Shown: in pieces, positions 52,336 through 59,797 of the stretch
How positions within the stretch are numbered: the first letter of the stretch is position 1
How the letters are laid out: every line of letters starts with the position of its first letter
Source: Bifidobacterium pullorum subsp. gallinarum
GTDB lineage: Bacteria; Actinomycetota; Actinomycetes; Actinomycetales; Bifidobacteriaceae
Length of the DNA stretch: 64,000 bases
Assembly: GCF_000741215.1 (NCBI RefSeq)
Contig: NZ_JGYX01000002.1
Coordinates: 434,001 to 498,000 of the forward strand
Direction of reading: 5' to 3'
Notes under the pieces: model-generated
The model's input: only the letters and a program-made list of their open reading frames with translations
Database searches by the model: none
What the model was told of the DNA's origin: nothing
Made by a program: the position numbers and the translations under genes

Positions 52336-53898
52336 ATGGCAATCACCCCGATCTGGCCCGAGGCCACGGCGCTCGACGCCAACGGCGAACTGACCTTCCA
52401 TGGGCGCACCGCATCGAGCCTGCTCGATGAGTTCGGCTCTCCGCTGTACCTCATCGACACCGACGAAGTGGCCGCCCGAGCCCGCCGGTTCGTGCGCGCC
52501 GCGGCCGACGCGTTCCACAACACCACCACGCACGTCAGCTTCGCCGGCAAGGCGTTCCTGTCCAAGGAGGTGGTCCGGATCGTCACCGAGGCGGGCATGC
52601 TGGTGGACACCTGCTCGATGGGCGAGATGCGCATCGCGCTCGCCGCCGGCGCCCCCGGACGCCGCCTGGTGCTGCACGGCAACAACAAGTCGGACGAGGA
52701 GATCGCGCTCGCCATCGAACAGGGCTTCGCCAAGATCGTGGTCGACTCCCCGGACGAGCCGGCCCGCATCGCCGCCATCGCCCGCCGGCTCGGCAAACGC
52801 GCCCGCGTCATGCTGCGCGTGACCGCCGGCATCCACGCGGGCGGCCACGAGTTCATCTCCACCGCGCACGAGGACCAGAAGTTCGGCGTGCCGCTGCTGC
52901 CGGCCGGCGCCGACGCGTCGGTACTGGCCATCCTCGACGCCCTCGACGGCATCACGCCGGCCGGCGCGAACGTCCGCGTCAAACCGGTCGAATCCAACGA
53001 CCGCGCCCTGCGCTACGACGTGCGTTACCCGTACGACCTGCGCGCCGAAGACATCAATCCCGCCGACCGGGCGCTCGCCGCGGCGATGGAGACCGTGGCC
53101 GACGGCCCGGCTCTGGCCGTGCTCAAGGACATCCTCGCGCATGGCGACGATCTGGAACTGGTCGGCATCCACTCGCATATCGGCTCGCAGATCCACGACG
53201 CGGACGCGTTCGTGCAGGCGGCCAAGCGCATGATGCTGCTGCGCAAGACCTTCTACGCCACCGACGCCTACACGCTGCCCGAGGTCGATCTGGGCGGCGG
53301 CTACTCGGTGGCGTACACCGACGGCGAGGATTCGATGGATATCGACGTGGAGCTGCATCGCCTGGCCGACGCGGTGACCGCCGTCAATCGCGCGCTCGGC
53401 ATGCCCGCGCCGGTGATCTCCTTCGAACCCGGCCGCTGGATCGTGGCCCCGGCCGGTGCGACGCTGTACCGCGTCGGCACGATCAAGCCCGTGCATCTGC
53501 CGGAAGGCACGACCGATGCGGCGGGCGAGCCGATCGACGAACGCGTGTACGTGTCCGTGGACGGCGGCATGAGCGACAACATCCGCCCGGCGCTGTACGG
53601 CGCGGACTATACGGCGCGGTTGGCGAACCGTGAGGGGTCGGTGGATACGATGCTCGCCCGCGTCGTCGGCATGCACTGCGAATCCGGCGACATCATCGTG
53701 CACGAATGCCGACTGCCCAGGGACTTGAAGCGCGGCGACGTCCTGGCCGTGCCGGTCACCGGCGCGTACGGACGCACGATGGCCAGCAACTACAACCAGG
53801 CGCTGATTCCGGCGGTCGCGGCCGTGTCCGCTTCCGGCGCGCATGTGATGCTGCGCCGGCAGACCGTGGACGATCTGCTCGCGCTGGATGTGAGCTGA
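52336..53898 (+). CDS. lysA: Diaminopimelate decarboxylase
   Basis: PLP enzyme that makes lysine from meso-diaminopimelate. In the 520 residues the PLP lysine is in HVSFAGKAFLSKE (about residue 64); the glycine-rich phosphate loop is in VDLGGGYSVAY; the second active-site motif is MHCESGDIIV near the end, as alanine-racemase-fold dimers require. It is about 60-80 residues longer than E. coli LysA, mainly through insertions near 230-265. GGAGAAG precedes the ATG. A 12-bp hairpin closes the unit before hom. Confidence 0.94.
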   Translation: MAITPIWPEATALDANGELTFHGRTASSLLDEFGSPLYLIDTDEVAARARRFVRAAADAFHNTTTHVSFAGKAFLSKEVVRIVTEAGMLVDTCSMGEMRIALAAGAPGRRLVLHGNNKSDEEIALAIEQGFAKIVVDSPDEPARIAAIARRLGKRARVMLRVTAGIHAGGHEFISTAHEDQKFGVPLLPAGADASVLAILDALDGITPAGANVRVKPVESNDRALRYDVRYPYDLRAEDINPADRALAAAMETVADGPALAVLKDILAHGDDLELVGIHSHIGSQIHDADAFVQAAKRMMLLRKTFYATDAYTLPEVDLGGGYSVAYTDGEDSMDIDVELHRLADAVTAVNRALGMPAPVISFEPGRWIVAPAGATLYRVGTIKPVHLPEGTTDAAGEPIDERVYVSVDGGMSDNIRPALYGADYTARLANREGSVDTMLARVVGMHCESGDIIVHECRLPRDLKRGDVLAVPVTGAYGRTMASNYNQALIPAVAAVSASGAHVMLRRQTVDDLLALDVS

Positions 53899-53940
53899 AC
53901 CGCCGGCTGTGTCTCCCTTGCCATCGGTTCATTCCGCATT

Positions 53941-53977
53941 TCCGCCGCCCGGTGCGCATCCGTGCCCGGGCGGCGGA
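53941..53977 (+). terminator. Hairpin after lysA
   Basis: Perfect 12-bp stem TCCGCCGCCCGG/CCGGGCGGCGGA with a 13-base loop, 42 bases past the stop codon; no U tract. Confidence 0.6.
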
Positions 53978-54058
53978 AGTATGAGACGCGTGCCCGGTAA
54001 ATCGGCGGCGTTCCGTAGGATGGCAGTACACACCCGTCATCGCTAGGGAAGGACACTC

Positions 54059-55369
54059 GTGGCACAGCATAATGAAGCCCCCATCCGCGTCGGACTGTTG
54101 GGCGCGGGCACCGTCGGATCGCAGACCGCGCGTCTGCTGGTGGAACAGCGGGACGAACTCTCCCAGCGCATCGGCCGGGACATCGAACTCGTCGGCGTGG
54201 CCTGTCTGGATCCGGACGAGGTCGACTTCCCCTGGATCGACCGGTCGCTGCTGACCAGCGACACCATGGCCGTGGCCACGAACGCCGACATCGTCGTCGA
54301 ACTGATCGGCGGACTCGAACCGGCGCGCACCTTCGTGCTGGCCGCCATCGAATCCGGCGCGTCCGTGGTGACCGCCAACAAGGCGCTGCTGGCCAAGTAC
54401 GGCCCCGAGATCTACCAGGCCGCCGAAGCCAAGGGCGTGGACATCTACTTCGAAGCCGCGGTCGGCGGCGCGATCCCGATCGTGCGCCCGCTGCGCGAAT
54501 CGTTGGTCGGTGACAAGGTCACCAGCATGCTCGGCATCGTCAACGGCACCACCAACTACATCCTCGACGAGATGACCACCAAGGGCCTCGACTTCGACGT
54601 GGCGCTCAAGGACGCGCAGGCCAAGGGGTACGCCGAGGCGGATCCGACCGGCGACATCGAGGGGCATGACGCGGCGAACAAGGCCGCCATCATGGCCACG
54701 CTCGGCTTCCACGCCAACGTCGGCATCGACGACGTGACCGTGGAGGGCATCACCAAGGTCACCGCGGACGACATCGCCGCGGCCACCGCCGAACACAAGG
54801 TGGTCAAGCTGCTCGCGGTGGTGGAGAACGGCGAGACCGGCGTCTCCGCGCGCGTCTACCCGGCGTTGATCGATGAGAACCATCCGCTGGCCTCCGTGCA
54901 CGGCAGCTTCAACGCCGTGTTCGTCAAAGCCGAGGCCGCCGACGACCTCATGTTCTACGGTCGCGGCGCCGGCGGCGCACCCACCGCCTCCGCCGTGGTC
55001 GGCGACGTGGTCACCGTGGCCCGCCACATCGCCCAAGGCTGCACTGGCCCGGCCATCACGCTGTACAACGACCTGCCCAAGGCCCCGATCGAAGCCTCCA
55101 AGGCCGCGTTCGCCGTGCGGTTCGTCATCCATGATAAGCCGGGCGTGCTCGCCGCCATCGCGGAGGAATTCGCCAAGCGCGGCGTATCGATCAACGGCGT
55201 GAACCAGGACCTGAAGCCCACGCTGCATGAGCCGGGCTACTCCGGCGAACTCCAGCAGCTGCGCCTGGTGACCCACCTGACCGACGAGGTCACGCTGCGC
55301 GAAACCGTGGAGGCCGTCTGCCAGCTCGACTTCGTGACCGGCGAGCCTTCCATCCTTCGCGTACTGTAA
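54059..55369 (+). CDS. hom: Homoserine dehydrogenase
   Basis: Reduces aspartate semialdehyde to homoserine, the shared precursor of threonine and methionine. The 436 residues include the NAD(P) fold (VGLLGAGTVGSQTARLL), the catalytic region VNGTTNYILDEM and GYAEADPTGDIEGHDAANK, and a C-terminal ACT domain (about 355-436, VRFVIHDKPGVLAAIAEEFA) that usually gives threonine feedback inhibition. GTG start with GGGAAGGA upstream. thrB follows after 129 bases. Confidence 0.96.
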   Translation: MAQHNEAPIRVGLLGAGTVGSQTARLLVEQRDELSQRIGRDIELVGVACLDPDEVDFPWIDRSLLTSDTMAVATNADIVVELIGGLEPARTFVLAAIESGASVVTANKALLAKYGPEIYQAAEAKGVDIYFEAAVGGAIPIVRPLRESLVGDKVTSMLGIVNGTTNYILDEMTTKGLDFDVALKDAQAKGYAEADPTGDIEGHDAANKAAIMATLGFHANVGIDDVTVEGITKVTADDIAAATAEHKVVKLLAVVENGETGVSARVYPALIDENHPLASVHGSFNAVFVKAEAADDLMFYGRGAGGAPTASAVVGDVVTVARHIAQGCTGPAITLYNDLPKAPIEASKAAFAVRFVIHDKPGVLAAIAEEFAKRGVSINGVNQDLKPTLHEPGYSGELQQLRLVTHLTDEVTLRETVEAVCQLDFVTGEPSILRVL

Positions 55370-55383
55370 CCCGCGGCACGGCC

Positions 55384-55428
55384 GCCCCTCCTGCCGCAAG
55401 CCGGTGCAACGATGCGGCAGCGGGGGGC
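55384..55428 (+). promoter_or_regulatory. Hairpin between hom and thrB
   Basis: CTGCCGCA/TGCGGCAG stem extended by GCCCC/GGGGC around a 14-base loop. It could be a terminator or attenuator partly uncoupling thrB from hom; there is no U run. Confidence 0.45.
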
Positions 55429-55498
55429 AGACCGGCCGATTCTCGTTTCACCATCGATCCTGGAACCAGCCCACCCGACCCCTCGTAAGGAGTACGTC

Positions 55499-56566
55499 AT
55501 GAATCCTGTGACACGTCGTGTACATGTCCGCGTCCCCGCCACCAGCGCGAATCTGGGGTCGGGGTTCGACACGGTCGGTCTGGCACTGGACTACCACGAC
55601 GAACTCACCTTCACGCTGAGCGACGATCCGGCGGACACCGATGCGCACGTGAACATCGAGGGGGAGGGCGCGCAGACGCTGCCGCGCGACGAAACCCATC
55701 TGGTGGTCTCCACCTTCCGTCGCGCCTGTCGCACCTTCGGCCTGGGGCGGCTCGGCTTCACGCTTGAGGCGCACAACCGCATCCCGCAGGCGCGCGGCAT
55801 GGGTTCCTCCGCCGAGGCGATCGTGGCTGGCATCGCGGCGGCCGCCGCCTTCGCGCAGGACGGTGGGCTCAACCGTTCGGCCATCTTCGACCTGGCCGCC
55901 ACCATCGAAGGCCATCCGGACAACGTGGCGCCGGCCGTGTTCGGCGGCCTGACCGTGTCCTGGGATTTGTCCACCGCCGAAGGCGTGGGCTCCGTGCCGA
56001 TTCCCGGCGGCGAACCGCTGCATGGAGGTTTCCACACCGTCAACTATCCGGTCGACCCGGCCATCACCGCCGCCGTGTTTGTGCCGGACTACGAGCTTTC
56101 CACCGAAAAGGCGCGGCAGGCGCTGCCGGCCACGCTGCCCTACCGGGATGCGGTCTACAACGTCTCACGCGTGGGCCTGCTGCCTGCGGCCATGAACCCC
56201 GGCGCACTGGCCGCGGCCTCCACTTCCTCGGACGGCTCCGACGCCGACGGGGGCATCGCCGCATCCGTCGCACCGTCCGCGCTCGCGGCCACGGCGAACA
56301 CCCTGCTGTACACGGCTACGCAGGACAAGCTGCATCAGCCGTATCGCGCCGCGTTGATGGAACCTTCATGGAACCTCATCGAACGTTTCCGTTCACACGG
56401 CTACGCGGCCGCCGTCTCCGGCGCGGGCCCGTGCGTGCTGGTGCTGCACTACGGCGACGCGCGCGAGGCCATCGACGCCATTGCGGCCGAGGATCTGGCC
56501 TCCGGCCACTGGCGCGTGCTGCATCTGCCCATCGATACCACCGGCGTAACCGTGGAACGCGGCTGA
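55499..56566 (+). CDS. thrB: Homoserine kinase
   Basis: GHMP-family kinase that phosphorylates homoserine on the way to threonine. The 355 residues include the N-terminal VRVPATSANLGSGFDTVGLAL motif, the phosphate-binding loop IPQARGMGSSAEAIVAGIAAA and the C-terminal GYAAAVSGAGPCVLVLHYG. An Ala/Ser/Asp-rich insert near 238-262 is specific to this lineage. GTAAGGAG seven bases upstream fixes the ATG. Confidence 0.95.
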   Translation: MNPVTRRVHVRVPATSANLGSGFDTVGLALDYHDELTFTLSDDPADTDAHVNIEGEGAQTLPRDETHLVVSTFRRACRTFGLGRLGFTLEAHNRIPQARGMGSSAEAIVAGIAAAAAFAQDGGLNRSAIFDLAATIEGHPDNVAPAVFGGLTVSWDLSTAEGVGSVPIPGGEPLHGGFHTVNYPVDPAITAAVFVPDYELSTEKARQALPATLPYRDAVYNVSRVGLLPAAMNPGALAAASTSSDGSDADGGIAASVAPSALAATANTLLYTATQDKLHQPYRAALMEPSWNLIERFRSHGYAAAVSGAGPCVLVLHYGDAREAIDAIAAEDLASGHWRVLHLPIDTTGVTVERG

Positions 56567-56665
56567 ACGGATATCCTGGGCGGATCCGGAGTCGGGCGGC
56601 GCATCCGCCGATCTCCGGCGATATCCGGCGACCATGCGCACGGCGGTTGCGGTACAGTGGGCGGT

Positions 56666-58240
56666 ATGACGATTCCGCTGATCCTTGCCTCGAAGTCCGT
56701 CCCGCGCCGCAATGTGCTGTACTCGGCCGGCGTGTGCCCGACCATCCGCGTCTCGCATGTCGACGAACCGGCCGCATTGGAACATGCCGCCGAACAGGCC
56801 GGTGTGAGCGTCGATGAGCTGAGCGTGAATCAGCGGGTCATGATCCTGGCCGAGGCCAAGGCCCAGGCCGTGTATCAGGCGTACCGGAACGTGGCCGATG
56901 CGGCCGCCGCCGCGACCGGCGAACGCGTGACCGCCTATCCGCTCAAGGCCGTGGGGGTGGGCGATGCGGGTTCAGTTCCCTCATCATCCGATCTGACCGC
57001 TGTCCCGGCTTCCGCTTCGTCTTCCGCGTCCCCGGCGTCCGGCGTTACAGGCGGCAAAGCCTCCGACATCACCCGCGATTTCTCCGGCGTGGACGTGCCC
57101 ACAACCGTGGAACCAATCCACACGCCCGCGGATGGCGCCGGCAAGGGCGGTTCCGGCGTCAACGGCACCGATGCCGATGATACCGGCAGCACTGGCGCCA
57201 ACGGTTCCGGCACCAACAACGCCTCCGCAATCCAAGGCCTGACCACCGCCGCGGTCGGCCCGCTGATCTTGGGCTGCGACTCGATGTTCCTGTTCAACGG
57301 CGAATGCCACGGCAAGCCCCACAGCGCGGACGTGGCACGCGAACGGCTCCGGGCCATGCGCGGCCACAGCGGCGAGCTGTGGACCGGCCACTGCCTGATC
57401 GACTTCGCCACCGGGCGCGTGGCCCGCGGCGCCAGCCACGCCATCGTGCATTTCAGCGACTATTCCGACCGTGACATCGAGCGCTACATCGCCACCGGCG
57501 AACCGTTGGAGGTGGCCGGCTCCTTTACGCTGGAAGGCTTCGGCGGCGCGTTCATCGACGGCATCGAGGGCGATCCGCACGGCATCATCGGCCTGAGCCT
57601 GCCGTTGGCCCGGCGGCTGGCCGGCGAGCTGGGTGTGGAATGGACGGACCTGTGGAACGTGGCCCGCGGCGAACACGATCCCGCACCCAAAGCCGACGGC
57701 GTGACCAGCTCCGCCAGCGGTTCGGTGCCGCCCAAGGAGAACGTGCGTCAGCCGGGCGACGGTTGGATCGACTGCGACTGCGGCCGCCGCCACTGGGGAC
57801 TCAACGGCGCCTCCGGCGTGCTGCTGGCCCGTCGTGACGCCGTCACCGGCAAGGTGACGCATGTGGTGATGCAGCATCGCGCGTTGTGGAGCGCCGAAGG
57901 CGGCACCTGGGGCATCCCGGGCGGCGCCACGGCGGACGGCGAGAGCGCCATCGAGGGTGCGTTGCGCGAAAGCTACGAGGAGGCGAACATCACCCCCGAG
58001 GACATCGAGGTGGTCGGCGCCTACCGGGAGGACCACGGCAACTGGGCGTACACCACCGTGTTCGCGTTCGAGAAGCCCGGCCACACGGTCATGCCGCGCG
58101 CCAATGACGACGAGAGCATGGAGATCGAGTGGGTGTCGATCGACGAGGTGCCCAACCGCAAGCTGCTGACGGCCATGCGCACCGACTGGCCGCGCTTCCG
58201 CGCACGCCTTGACACCATCGCCGAGGAGCCCGCGCGATGA
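56666..58240 (+). CDS. Maf-Nudix fusion nucleotide hydrolase
   Basis: 524-residue fusion of two house-cleaning nucleotide hydrolases. The N-terminal Maf/HAM1-like pyrophosphatase has LASKSVPRRN at the start, catalytic-region Asp205 in LGCDSMF, then GKPHSADVARERL. A low-complexity Ala/Ser/Gly/Asp-rich insert of about 110 residues (85-195) interrupts the Maf fold. After a linker (about 335-365) a Nudix domain runs from about 365 to the end; its box fits GX5EX7REXXEEXGU except that the Gly is Asn (RESYEEANI). The gene overlaps the LacI-type regulator by four bases, so they are co-translated. Substrates are unknown; damaged or modified nucleotides are likely. Confidence 0.88.
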   Translation: MTIPLILASKSVPRRNVLYSAGVCPTIRVSHVDEPAALEHAAEQAGVSVDELSVNQRVMILAEAKAQAVYQAYRNVADAAAAATGERVTAYPLKAVGVGDAGSVPSSSDLTAVPASASSSASPASGVTGGKASDITRDFSGVDVPTTVEPIHTPADGAGKGGSGVNGTDADDTGSTGANGSGTNNASAIQGLTTAAVGPLILGCDSMFLFNGECHGKPHSADVARERLRAMRGHSGELWTGHCLIDFATGRVARGASHAIVHFSDYSDRDIERYIATGEPLEVAGSFTLEGFGGAFIDGIEGDPHGIIGLSLPLARRLAGELGVEWTDLWNVARGEHDPAPKADGVTSSASGSVPPKENVRQPGDGWIDCDCGRRHWGLNGASGVLLARRDAVTGKVTHVVMQHRALWSAEGGTWGIPGGATADGESAIEGALRESYEEANITPEDIEVVGAYREDHGNWAYTTVFAFEKPGHTVMPRANDDESMEIEWVSIDEVPNRKLLTAMRTDWPRFRARLDTIAEEPAR

Positions 58241-59352
58241 CGGCGGCCAAGGGCAGGGGCGGCAAGCGTCCGTCGATGTTCGAAGTGGCCAAGCTGGCCG
58301 GTGTGAGTCATCAGACCGTCTCCCGCGTGATCAACCATTCCCCGGACGTGTCCGAGGTCACGCGCGCCAAGGTGCAGGCCGCCATCGACCGTCTGGGCTA
58401 CCGTCCGAGCAATTCGGCCCGCGCGCTCGCCTCGCAGCGCTCGCGCACGATCGGCCTGATCGCCGGCGGCCTGCGCTTCTTCGGGCCGATCTCCGCCATC
58501 TCCTCGATCGAGACGATGGCCCGCGCCCATGAGCTGTTCATGTCCGTCATGCTGGTGCATGAGGCGTTCTGCTCGCAGAAGGATTTCGAGACGCTGTGCG
58601 ACACGTTCGACGAGCAGAACGTGGATGCGTTCATCTTCCTGACGCCCACCGACGCCATGTTCTCGGCCGCCTGCCACGCGCCGGTGCAGCAGCCGCGCGT
58701 GCTGATCACCTCGACGCACGGCGCGGTGGACATCCGCACCGCCATGGCGGCCATCCGTCCCATGGATCAGCGCAAGGTGGCGCTGGTGGGCATCGACCAG
58801 TGGGGGGCAATGGCCGAGGTGATGCGGCTGGTCGCGGAATACGGGCATCGTCGTGCGCTGTATTTCGCCGGCCCGCAGGAATGGCGCGACGCGGGCACCC
58901 GATTGGCGGCGTGGCGGCAGTTGTGCGCGGAGCATGCCGTGGAGTGCGTGGTCGAGCAGTGCGAGTCCTGGGAGTCGGCCGAGGCGTATACGCGGATGAA
59001 CCATGTGCTTGAGGATTTCGGCAGCCGTGGCGCCGCGTTGCCGTCGCTGGTGGTGACGGCGAACGACAGCCAGGCGGTGGGCGTGATGCGCGCGCTGCAC
59101 GAGCATCGGCTGCGGATTCCGCAGGATGTGAGCCTGGTGGGCTTCGACGATATGCCCGCGATGGATAACATGCTGCCGCCGTTGACCACGGTGCGCCCCG
59201 ATTTCGAGCAGTTGGGCGTGGCCGCGATGAAGCAGGTGCTGCATCTGCTGGGTGAGGGGCCGGAGCCGACGTTCGCGGCGGCATCGCACGGCGTGGGGCT
59301 AGTGCCGGCGAAGGTGATGCTGCGCAACTCGCTGGGCCCGGCCGCGCACTGA
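58237..59352 (+). CDS. LacI-family transcriptional regulator, probable araBDA repressor
   Basis: 371 residues: an N-terminal helix-turn-helix and hinge (MFEVAKLAGVSHQTVSRVIN near 14-33, then LGYRPSNSARALASQRS) and a periplasmic-binding-protein-like sugar sensor (IGLIAGGLRF to about 355). It lies directly before araBDA, whose promoter carries two LacI-type operators, so L-arabinose or a related pentose or oligosaccharide is the likely inducer. It is co-translated with the Maf-Nudix gene upstream. Between its stop codon and the ara promoter lies the palindrome array. Confidence 0.9.
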   Translation: MTAAKGRGGKRPSMFEVAKLAGVSHQTVSRVINHSPDVSEVTRAKVQAAIDRLGYRPSNSARALASQRSRTIGLIAGGLRFFGPISAISSIETMARAHELFMSVMLVHEAFCSQKDFETLCDTFDEQNVDAFIFLTPTDAMFSAACHAPVQQPRVLITSTHGAVDIRTAMAAIRPMDQRKVALVGIDQWGAMAEVMRLVAEYGHRRALYFAGPQEWRDAGTRLAAWRQLCAEHAVECVVEQCESWESAEAYTRMNHVLEDFGSRGAALPSLVVTANDSQAVGVMRALHEHRLRIPQDVSLVGFDDMPAMDNMLPPLTTVRPDFEQLGVAAMKQVLHLLGEGPEPTFAAASHGVGLVPAKVMLRNSLGPAAH

Positions 59353-59359
59353 CGTCGAC

Positions 59360-59592
59360 GCGGCTGTCGGCCGTCATGACGACACACCCTCGGGCGGTTG
59401 GCCCAAAGTGTGTGTTGTCATATGTCCATGACGACACGCCCTTTAACGGTGGTTTGGAGTCCGTGTCGTCATACAGCCGTGACAACACGGCATCTGAAGG
59501 AATCGTTGGAGGGCGTGTTGTCGCGAGCGGACGACGACACGGCTTCGTGCGGTTGGCTGGGGAGGCGTGTTGTCATGCGGACATGACGACAC
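59360..59592 (+). repeat. Tandem array of 26-bp palindromes at 51-52 bp spacing
   Basis: Four palindromes of the form GTGTYGTCR-N8-YGACRACAC occupy 59412-59437, 59463-59488, 59515-59540 and 59567-59592. Each has nine-base arms and exactly eight bases between them. A fifth, at 59360-59385, keeps only the right arm TGACGACAC. Start-to-start distances are 52, 51, 52 and 52. The 25-26 base spacers share a GGTTGG-like word, so the unit is a diverged 52-bp tandem repeat. The whole 445-base gap between the regulator and araB holds this array, the promoter and the operators, and no gene. Confidence 0.85.
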
Positions 59593-59650
59593 GGGGTTTG
59601 CGGTGCCTGGCAATCGAAATTTACAACGATGAAACAAGACACTCGTCGGG

Positions 59651-59679
59651 TTGAGATTCGGGGTGTCGGCGCGTATAAT
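59651..59679 (+). promoter_or_regulatory. Promoter of araBDA
   Basis: TTGAGA (-35), a 17-base spacer and TATAAT (-10, perfect consensus). Transcription would start near 59686, about 110 bases before araB. Confidence 0.8.
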
Positions 59680-59692
59680 CGGCACTACAAAT

Positions 59693-59706
59693 TGTGAGCG
59701 CTAACA
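59693..59706 (+). promoter_or_regulatory. LacI-type operator O1
   Basis: TGTGAGCGCTAACA, a near-perfect palindrome with central CG, typical of LacI-family sites. It starts about seven bases after the predicted transcription start, where a bound repressor blocks initiation or elongation. Confidence 0.8.
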
Positions 59707-59724
59707 CTGGCCGATGAAGGCGGC

Positions 59725-59738
59725 TGTTAACGTTCACG
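59725..59738 (+). promoter_or_regulatory. LacI-type operator O2
   Basis: TGTTAACGTTCACG, a second imperfect palindrome with central CG, 32 bases centre-to-centre from O1 (about three helical turns), suggesting two dimers on the same DNA face. Confidence 0.65.
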
Positions 59739-59797
59739 AACAACGGTAGTGCAGCGGACGGTACGGGCCGGCCGGGCAGGGTAAGGAGTCCACCACC

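Noticed and set aside
50387-52342. Long minus-strand open frame over argS
   Set aside because: Same codon-bias shadow effect. argS has all synthetase motifs on the plus strand.
59360-59592. CRISPR-like array
   Set aside because: The 26-bp units are fully palindromic and diverged from each other, the spacers resemble one another, there are only five units, and no cas gene is nearby. It is a tandem repeat, not CRISPR.
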